Part shown: positions 17,364 to 22,478 of the stretch, in pieces
Position numbering within the stretch: position 1 is the stretch's first letter
How the letters are laid out: the number at the start of each line of letters is the position of its first letter
NCBI GenBank assembly: GCA_003833135.1
Contig: QZLH01000100.1
Span: 70,466 to 92,943, forward strand
DNA length: 22,478 bases
Direction: 5' to 3'
Source: Oehlia diaphana
Taxonomy: Eukaryota > Glomeromycota > Glomeromycetes > Glomerales > Glomeraceae
The notes under the pieces: generated by a model
Database searches by the model: none
What the model saw: the letters and a program-made list of their open reading frames with translations, nothing else
Told to the model about the DNA's origin: nothing
Translations under genes and position numbers: made by a program

Positions 17364-18537
17364 AAAAAAAAGCATTTTTTTTTGAATTATATACTTGTAA
17401 AAACATAAAAGAGTAGAATATGTAAGCTCGTCCAGAATTACGACCGTCTATCATTTAAAATGTCCTACATGTCAAATAGAACAATATAGAAATAAGCAAA
17501 TGACGAATATTAACTAGACTATAAGAAGTGAAATATAACGAAGAAAAAACAGATGAAGGAAAAATAAAAAAAAAAAGTTATTCAAAGGGAAATAATATTA
17601 TAATATTTAAATTTTTTCGTTGTTTCTCCATGAGCTTGAGTGATAGTAACGGATCTGTATTGAAAGGCGGTGTAGGTGACGTAAACGAGTGAACATGTGC
17701 TTAGTTTGCTTACGTGCGATTTTGAGTAGTTGAACGAAAAATTTGGCAATACTTCTTTTTATGTAATATTGTGTGATCTTTAAAAAATCGAAAATTCTCA
17801 ACATGGTTTAATGATAAAGCTTTTGAGAAAGAACAGTAAAATAAGATACTAGTAAAGATGATCCCGTTGTGCCTTTAAAATTGTAATCATCGAAAAAAAA
17901 TTGAAAAATGTTAAAATTATGGGTTAGTTTATTAAAAGGTCAGAGTTGAAAAACACCATCTTAAGATCAAATTAAAGTTTCGTGTTAATATTACCACTGA
18001 CGATGAAAATATATCAATCAACCCTTTTTATTAAACTTAATTAGCAATTTAATGCATGCCAATTTTTTATACCCTTGGACCCCTCGGTACTGTATTGCAA
18101 TTAATCTAACATTAAATCACTAATATGTTACTAGTTATTAACATTATGAATTATTATGGAATTACTGCACTATTGCAGTGTCGATTCATATTTTGTGTTT
18201 CTTGTCTGCATTATCCTTTCTTTCCACTATTATTACTCCTCTGTTTCAACAGTAAACAAGAACAAAAAGTGCACTTATTTATATTTCTTTTGTTTCTTTT
18301 ATGGAGAATTGAATATTCGGATTATTTATTGATGTGGACTATATTAAAATATAATCTGAATATAATTTGCCCAATTTTAAATCAATGATTCATATTTTAG
18401 ATTTATATAATAGTAAATAATAATTATTATTAAATACAAGTTTTAACTAGAGTAATAAGTATGTAAAAACGATTTATTTATAAAATTTATAAAAATAAAT
18501 GTACACGTGTAATACTTAATACTTTTAAATTATATAA
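17364..18537. other. Spacer without a supported gene
   Basis: Two open frames occur. One at 17607-17804 (minus, 65 codons) is Arg/His/Lys-rich and stands in locally less AT-rich DNA. The other at 18125-18388 (plus, 87 codons) is Leu/Phe/Ile-rich. Neither shows a recognised domain or a paralog. The first contains a possible donor/acceptor pair (GTAAGC...AATACAG, 59 bases), so a spliced gene cannot be excluded. The right end is the 3' flank of F-box paralog 5; on the minus strand it holds TATAAATAAATCG, giving AATAAA about 55-60 bases past the stop. Confidence 0.35.
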
Positions 18538-20097
18538 TTAATTAATAAAATGTATAAATTGACGATTATTACAATATTTTTGAACTCTAATACCATACAA
18601 CTTAAATTCCTTCACTTCATCATTCAAATCAAACAATTCCTTACCGTTAGTCCGAAAACTCAAATACTTGACTCTTTTCTTCTTCATTATATATTTTTTT
18701 ATATAAGGTAAAATATTATCATCATGCATGCAATTTATAATTAACAATTCCTTAATAAAGGTACCTTTGGAGTTTTTTAGGAATACTTTAAAATCACTTG
18801 CATTAATATCAAGTTGCAAATTTAAATATTCTAATTTGTAAGGAAGGACTTGTCCTAAATTTTGTAATAAAATTGAACTTATACTAAGACGTCCACAGAT
18901 GATAGTAAGATAATTAAGATTATGTTTAATATTCTTAATAAAATTGAACAATAGGTGAGTATGGATCATTTCGGGATGAATATAAATATCATAAGTATGA
19001 AAAAATTTGATATTTTTGCAATATTTTGTAATTAATTCAAGTAATTGTTGCTCATAAAATGAATAACAATAAATTCTAATTCCAAAATTTTCTATACAAT
19101 TACCATATTTATGAAGTAGTAATTGTAATGATTCATTAATTTCAAGTTTATCTTCTATAAATAAAGACTTTAATTTAAATGGTTTAGTTAAATTAATAAT
19201 TTGTTGAATAAAACTAGTATCAAAAGAATAACAATAAATGATATGAACAGATTCTAAAACATTTAATTGTTCAAAAACTTTTTCTAAGTTGATTATATGT
19301 TTAAGATTGACACCGCTAAATATGATAGTATTTAAAGTATTTGAACAATTATAATCTTTAAATAGTGATTTGTACAAAAGACTGATTTCATAGTATAGCA
19401 CAATTTTTTTGAGATTTTGATGTGAATTAATTGAATTAATTACTTGCAATATACGATTGTTAATTAGCGTATTACTATAACAACTTAGTGTTAAATTTTT
19501 AATATTGTGAATGGAATTTGTATTTTGTAAAATTAATTCAAAAATATCATCAAGATAAAAAGAATCAGTCAATATCTCAATTTCAAGGGTATGTAATTCA
19601 TTTTCAATAAACGTTTTAAATAGTGACGTTTGAATTAATTTTTTAAAATTAGATTCTGAATCTCTATTTTCAAGTTTTGAAGTTCTAAGAATATCTCCAG
19701 ACCACTTGTCAATAAAATTAACAATCCTGCATATATTCAAACATTTTATAAAACTAAGATAATTGAAGAGTGTGTTTGAATTTAATAAATTATCAATAAC
19801 TTTATATTCATTTAATTTTGTTTTTAATTCATCATTTAAATTATTCAAATAAAATTCAATAAATTTATAATTATTTGTAGGAATTGAAAAAGGATTTTCC
19901 CATAATAATGGAATTGTTATACGACACCATAATCTGTTAACTAGGATACATGAATGTAAAGTTGAAAAATCATTCTGAAAATATTTTATAATATCATAGA
20001 TTAGTTCAGGTAAATCTCCTGAGAATAATTTATTTCTATTTTTATTTTTTTTTTTAAACAGTAGCGTGTCTCTTGAGAATATTTTTGAAAAAGCCAT
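18538..20097 (-). CDS. F-box/LRR-like protein, paralog 5 (519 aa)
   Basis: A single-exon gene. The start is set at the ATG at 20097 (MAFSKIFS); a 12-codon in-frame GTG extension is rejected. After SKIFSRD comes a Lys/Asn-rich segment (residues 10-22), then a second KLFSGDLPEL. The usual N-terminal motif is therefore duplicated around an insertion of about 17 residues. The F-box runs from 28 to 70, ending LVNRLWCRITIPLLWENPF. LRR-like strands follow: NIKNLTLSC, NLKKIVLYY, TLNTIIFSGVNL, VLESVHIIYC, KLKSLFIED, CIENFGIRI, NIKFFHTY, NLNYLTIIC, KLEYLNLQL, FIKELLIIN and RVKYLSFR. A small INSINS duplication precedes NLKK. The extreme C-terminus (YCNNRQFIHFIN) keeps only part of the family ending. Function as an SCF adaptor is inferred. 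Confidence 0.85.
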   Translation of the reverse strand: MAFSKIFSRDTLLFKKKNKNRNKLFSGDLPELIYDIIKYFQNDFSTLHSCILVNRLWCRITIPLLWENPFSIPTNNYKFIEFYLNNLNDELKTKLNEYKVIDNLLNSNTLFNYLSFIKCLNICRIVNFIDKWSGDILRTSKLENRDSESNFKKLIQTSLFKTFIENELHTLEIEILTDSFYLDDIFELILQNTNSIHNIKNLTLSCYSNTLINNRILQVINSINSHQNLKKIVLYYEISLLYKSLFKDYNCSNTLNTIIFSGVNLKHIINLEKVFEQLNVLESVHIIYCYSFDTSFIQQIINLTKPFKLKSLFIEDKLEINESLQLLLHKYGNCIENFGIRIYCYSFYEQQLLELITKYCKNIKFFHTYDIYIHPEMIHTHLLFNFIKNIKHNLNYLTIICGRLSISSILLQNLGQVLPYKLEYLNLQLDINASDFKVFLKNSKGTFIKELLIINCMHDDNILPYIKKYIMKKKRVKYLSFRTNGKELFDLNDEVKEFKLYGIRVQKYCNNRQFIHFIN

Positions 20098-20128
20098 TGT
20101 AAGAGAAAGAAAAGAAAGGTATTTGTGT

Positions 20129-20304
20129 ATCACATTTCACTACGCTATCGACCGGATAAACTTATATTAATTTTCGGAACGGTGATTTCCGATATTGTCG
20201 CACAATTCATTGCTAATTAACCGTGTGTAACATGTTTAATACTGTAATTAGTCATGATTTACTTACTGTCGATGATCCAACTTATGAGTACGTAAGACAG
20301 TAAG
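20129..20304 (-). promoter_or_regulatory. Shared upstream blocks of F-box paralog 5
   Basis: On the plus strand: block A, ATCACATTTCAC (20129-20140), then after a ten-base insertion GACCGGATAAAC (20150-20161); block B, GGTGATTTCCGATATTGTCG (20181-20200); block C, CGTGTGTAACATGTTTAAT (20222-20240). In sense direction block A contains ATG followed directly by TGA (20130-20135), 32 bases before the start. Further out, CTTACTGTC (20262-20270) and GACAGTAAG (20296-20304) form a 9-bp inverted repeat. Block D was not found. Confidence 0.6.
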
Positions 20305-20339
20305 ACACGTACAATAAATTAATTATGCCTAAAAATAAT

Positions 20340-20700
20340 TTGATTCTCAAATGATCCTGTAAGTTAAATAGGTAATACTAAAAAATTTAATTTAACAAAT
20401 TATGTTTCTTAAAATTAATAGAGCTGATTAATTTATAAAAAAAAAAAGGAATCTTTAAGAATTACCATAAAATAATTATGTAATATTACATGTAATTTTA
20501 TATTAAACTGAAATTATTATGCGAAATTATTAAATTAAATTCTTAATTTAGTGTTTATTAATAAAAAAATGTTTTCGCAACATTTTTGTTAAAATAATTG
20601 AAAGCGTTTGCGAAAAACGTTTTTTTTTTTTATGAAATTATTAATGAAAAATAGTTTTTTTTAATGAAATTATTAATAAAAAATGTTGTGTAATTTAAAG
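20340..20700. repeat. AT-rich spacer with short tandem repeat
   Basis: No gene is seen. Around 20625-20690 the string GAAATTATTAAT(G/A)AAAAAT with an adjoining T run occurs twice in tandem. Just before it, GTTTTCGCAAC and GTTTGCGAAAAACG form a loose inverted pair. The remainder is A/T homopolymers. Confidence 0.4.
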
Positions 20701-20734
20701 GTTCAAAAATCATGGGGACTTTCTTATTTAAATT

Positions 20735-20765
20735 GGTCCGGTCCCGGTCCCGGTCCAGTCCGGTG
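20735..20765. repeat. GGTCCC tandem repeat, hAT-like subterminal motif
   Basis: GGTCCGGTCCCGGTCCCGGT followed by CCAGTCCGG is a strikingly GC-rich tandem of GGTCC(C/G) in otherwise very AT-rich DNA. Such CCGGTCC/GGACCGG arrays are known near the ends of hAT-type elements. A hAT-type BED-finger fragment lies about 1.3 kb downstream, but no matching end was found, so the link is inferred. Confidence 0.4.
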
Positions 20766-20852
20766 TAATGCCGTAGTATACATAGTAAATTTATTAATTG
20801 TGGGGCGCAATATTATATTTGCACCAATTTGGTGAATTGGCAAATTATTTTA

Positions 20853-21040
20853 GTGACACAGATGATACTGAACCCCATATAAAGGTAGACAAAAATTTTT
20901 TTTTTTTTTTTTTGATAAAATTTAGGGTCAAAGGTGTTTCTTTTTTCTGTTCGAAGTACTATATTTTAGAGAAAATTATTAAGATCATTTGTGCCATTAG
21001 TGATACAACTGATATATAGTCTCCATATAAAGGAAGGTTT
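20853..21040. repeat. Pair of imperfect direct repeats ending CCATATAAAGG
   Basis: GTGACACAGATGATACTGAA followed by CCCCATATAAAGG, and about 146 bases later GTGATACAACTGATATATAG followed by TCTCCATATAAAGG, are alike over about 37 bases. A 16-17 base T run and a poorly coding stretch lie between them. This may be a dispersed repeat or an element flanked by its ends. Confidence 0.4.
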
Positions 21041-22094
21041 GATTGTTGGGGAGTTGGACGTGTGTTTTTTTTCAGGAAAATTGCGCGACTTCACCAAAAA
21101 CTTCTTTCCTGATAGGATTTTTAATTTCTTTATAATTTATAGACGAAACTCTCTTTACTAGAGAACCAGTTTTGTCATTTCAATGGAATTTTTCCTTCTA
21201 TTATTATTGTAATTTAACCAGAAAGTATTAATTGTTGACATAATGGCATATAGCACGTAATTTACTTACGGGTACTGTACGTTACTTCTTTATCATGATT
21301 ACTCGAAACTTTTTAATTTTTACTATTTTATTTAGGATTTCTAACGTGTTTTCTTTTATCATTTTCAGATATTGCTTTCTTGGGCTGATGGTTAGATAAT
21401 AGTACAGGGTGATGGTGATCTAAGAGGACGTTTCTTCGATTTTCTTTTGAAAAATTCAGTTGTTAGTACTTCATTTCTTGTAGAATGAACTACCTTTTTT
21501 TGGAGTGCACCTTAAGCAGTTTAGCTATATTTCTTATGGTATATTTCAAAAGAGGATTCCTTGTTTTTTTTTTTATTTTTGGAAATATCATTTATATTTA
21601 TATATAATTTTTTTTAAAAAAAAACATATTTTGAGAACGGTTCAGTTTTGGTTTTTTATTTGATAAAATTCAAATAAATTATAAATTATTAACCCGAAAA
21701 TTTAAGACTGAATTAGCAAGAATAAAACTGAAATTATGATTATTTGCGAAACTTAATTATTATGCCAGTGGTTAAGAAATAAAATATTTTTCGTATCATA
21801 AGAATGAATTTCATGTAATTTTTAAATTTTATTATTTATTCATTTTTAAAAAAACGTAAACTTTGAAATCATATACTTTATTAAACCTAAAATTTTTCGT
21901 TATTACTTTCTTTTTAATTTTACTGAGCATTTCTAGGCGATTTTTTTTAATTCCTAATATCATTATCCTAAAAGTTGTATGATTGACACGCTAGTTAATG
22001 ATTGGCTAAAAATATAATTAGATTGATCGAAAAAGGTTTTAGTGTGTTATTTTTTTTCAAATTTTCTATTACAAAGATAACTAAAAGAAAAATT
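21041..22094. other. Non-coding AT-rich spacer
   Basis: No open frame of substance, no F-box homology and no clear repeat is seen. T-rich tracts (for example near 21560 and 21610) dominate. The right end is the 5' flank of the BED-finger fragment. Confidence 0.35.
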
Positions 22095-22346
22095 ATGGCT
22101 AATGAAACAGATTCTCTTGATGAAACAGGATCTTTTCAAGATTTAAATCTTGTAGAATTACCGGATCTTCCAGAAAGAGAACAATTCAAGAAGCCTGGCA
22201 GGAAAAAAAATGATGTTTGGGATTATTTATCAAAGAAGAAGCTAGAAAATTTGACCACTCACCTAGTACTTCCCTATAAAAAAATTGGATACCTTTTTTA
22301 TAAAGTTTTTATACGATTTTTTTTCCTTAGAAATAACGTATCATAA
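22095..22346 (+). pseudogene. Truncated BED-finger (hAT-type) reading frame
   Basis: From the ATG at 22095 the frame reads MANETDSLDETGSFQDLNLV, ELPDLPEREQ, then FKKPGRKKNDVWDYLSKKKLEN and LTTHLVLPYKKI. KKPGR.K..VWDY is the opening of the BED-type zinc finger found at the front of hAT transposases and derived proteins. The expected H-x-x-A-x-C-x-x-C knuckle is absent: the text jumps from KKKLEN to LTTHL, which looks like the closing L..HL part of the finger, and a Tyr stands where a Cys would be. The rest (GYLFYKVFIRFFFLRNN) is AT-driven and ends in repeat sequence. It might instead be a first exon with a missed intron, but no good donor is visible. The frame also stays open upstream without an ATG. 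Confidence 0.5.
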
Positions 22347-22478
22347 TAGGATACGGAAAAATGCACAATTCCGTATCTCTAAAAATATGGTTTGGATACG
22401 GAATTTGCACGGGATTCATATGGAATTTACATGATTTGATTACTGATTTTATCACGAAATTTATACGATTTGGTCACT
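22347..22478. repeat. ATACGGA inverted-repeat segment at window end
   Basis: GATACGGAA (22350-22358) and TTCCGTATC (22369-22377) form a perfect 9-bp hairpin with a 10-base loop. Further GGATACGGAATTTGCACGGG and CACGAAATTTATACG strings follow. The motifs are related to those at 240-430. The segment begins where the BED-finger frame loses meaning, consistent with insertion of a non-coding repeat. Confidence 0.45.

Noticed and set aside
17607..17804. 65-codon basic open frame (minus)
   Set aside because: It is slightly GC-richer than its surroundings and hence tempting, but no family is recognised and it is within chance length. A possible 59-nt intron adds ambiguity.
18125..18388. 87-codon hydrophobic open frame (plus)
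   Set aside because: The Leu/Phe/Ile-rich text is typical of translated T-rich DNA. No conserved motif or upstream signal is seen.
20798..21019. 73-codon open frame (plus)
   Set aside because: It includes a run of Phe codons from a T homopolymer and covers the direct-repeat pair, so it is non-coding repeat.
1..22478. tRNA or rRNA genes
   Set aside because: I looked for T-arm strings such as GGTTCGAATCC and for GC-rich blocks. None with a matching acceptor stem was found.

Overview
The window is about 22.5 kb of very AT-rich eukaryotic DNA. It has intronless paralogous genes, AATAAA-type poly(A) signals, GT-AG introns in gene remnants, and many decayed transposon pieces. The base composition and the style of the protein family (an F-box tail reading LVNRLWCRL.IPLLWENPF, followed by degenerate leucine-rich repeats) point to an arbuscular mycorrhizal fungus of the Rhizophagus type. 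This is inferred from recognising the family, not from a database search.

The main content is a local family of five intact, single-exon F-box/LRR-like genes of 506-537 codons. Four lie on the minus strand (2961-4574, 6716-8326, 15643-17208, 18538-20097) and one on the plus strand (10791-12311). The orphaned 3' end of a sixth copy lies at about 9283-9440. The paralogs share upstream sequence blocks and, in part, 3' ends. A diverged repeat lies at the same relative place downstream of the first two genes (2025-2375 and 5385-5730), so the duplicated unit was a gene plus its flanks. Family knowledge suggests SCF-type ubiquitin ligase adaptors: the N-terminus would bind Skp1 and the repeats would bind the substrate.

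The DNA around the genes is transposon debris. At 550-1975 (minus) there is a stop-riddled Tnp2/CACTA-like transposase. At about 12780-13607 (minus) there is a second decayed coding piece with a recognisable 62-nt intron. Just upstream of that piece, at 13588-14690, lies an array of roughly 105-nt units, each resembling a mini-exon between splice sites. A 186-bp pogo/Tigger-like MITE lies at 5085-5270 with TA duplications. A fold-back element lies at about 9958-10244 and a 99-bp palindromic element at 10498-10596. A truncated BED-finger (hAT-type) reading frame lies at 22095-22346 beside a GGTCCC-type repeat and ATACGGA inverted repeats.

The less expected points are: a start-stop element (ATGTGA) at the same position upstream of three of the five F-box genes; a one-base change that rewrites only the last residues of the fourth gene; an inserted N-terminal segment in the fifth; a possible two-exon 47-codon gene at 9721-9916; and the splice-site-bearing tandem array. 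I saw no tRNA, rRNA, CRISPR or complete mobile element.
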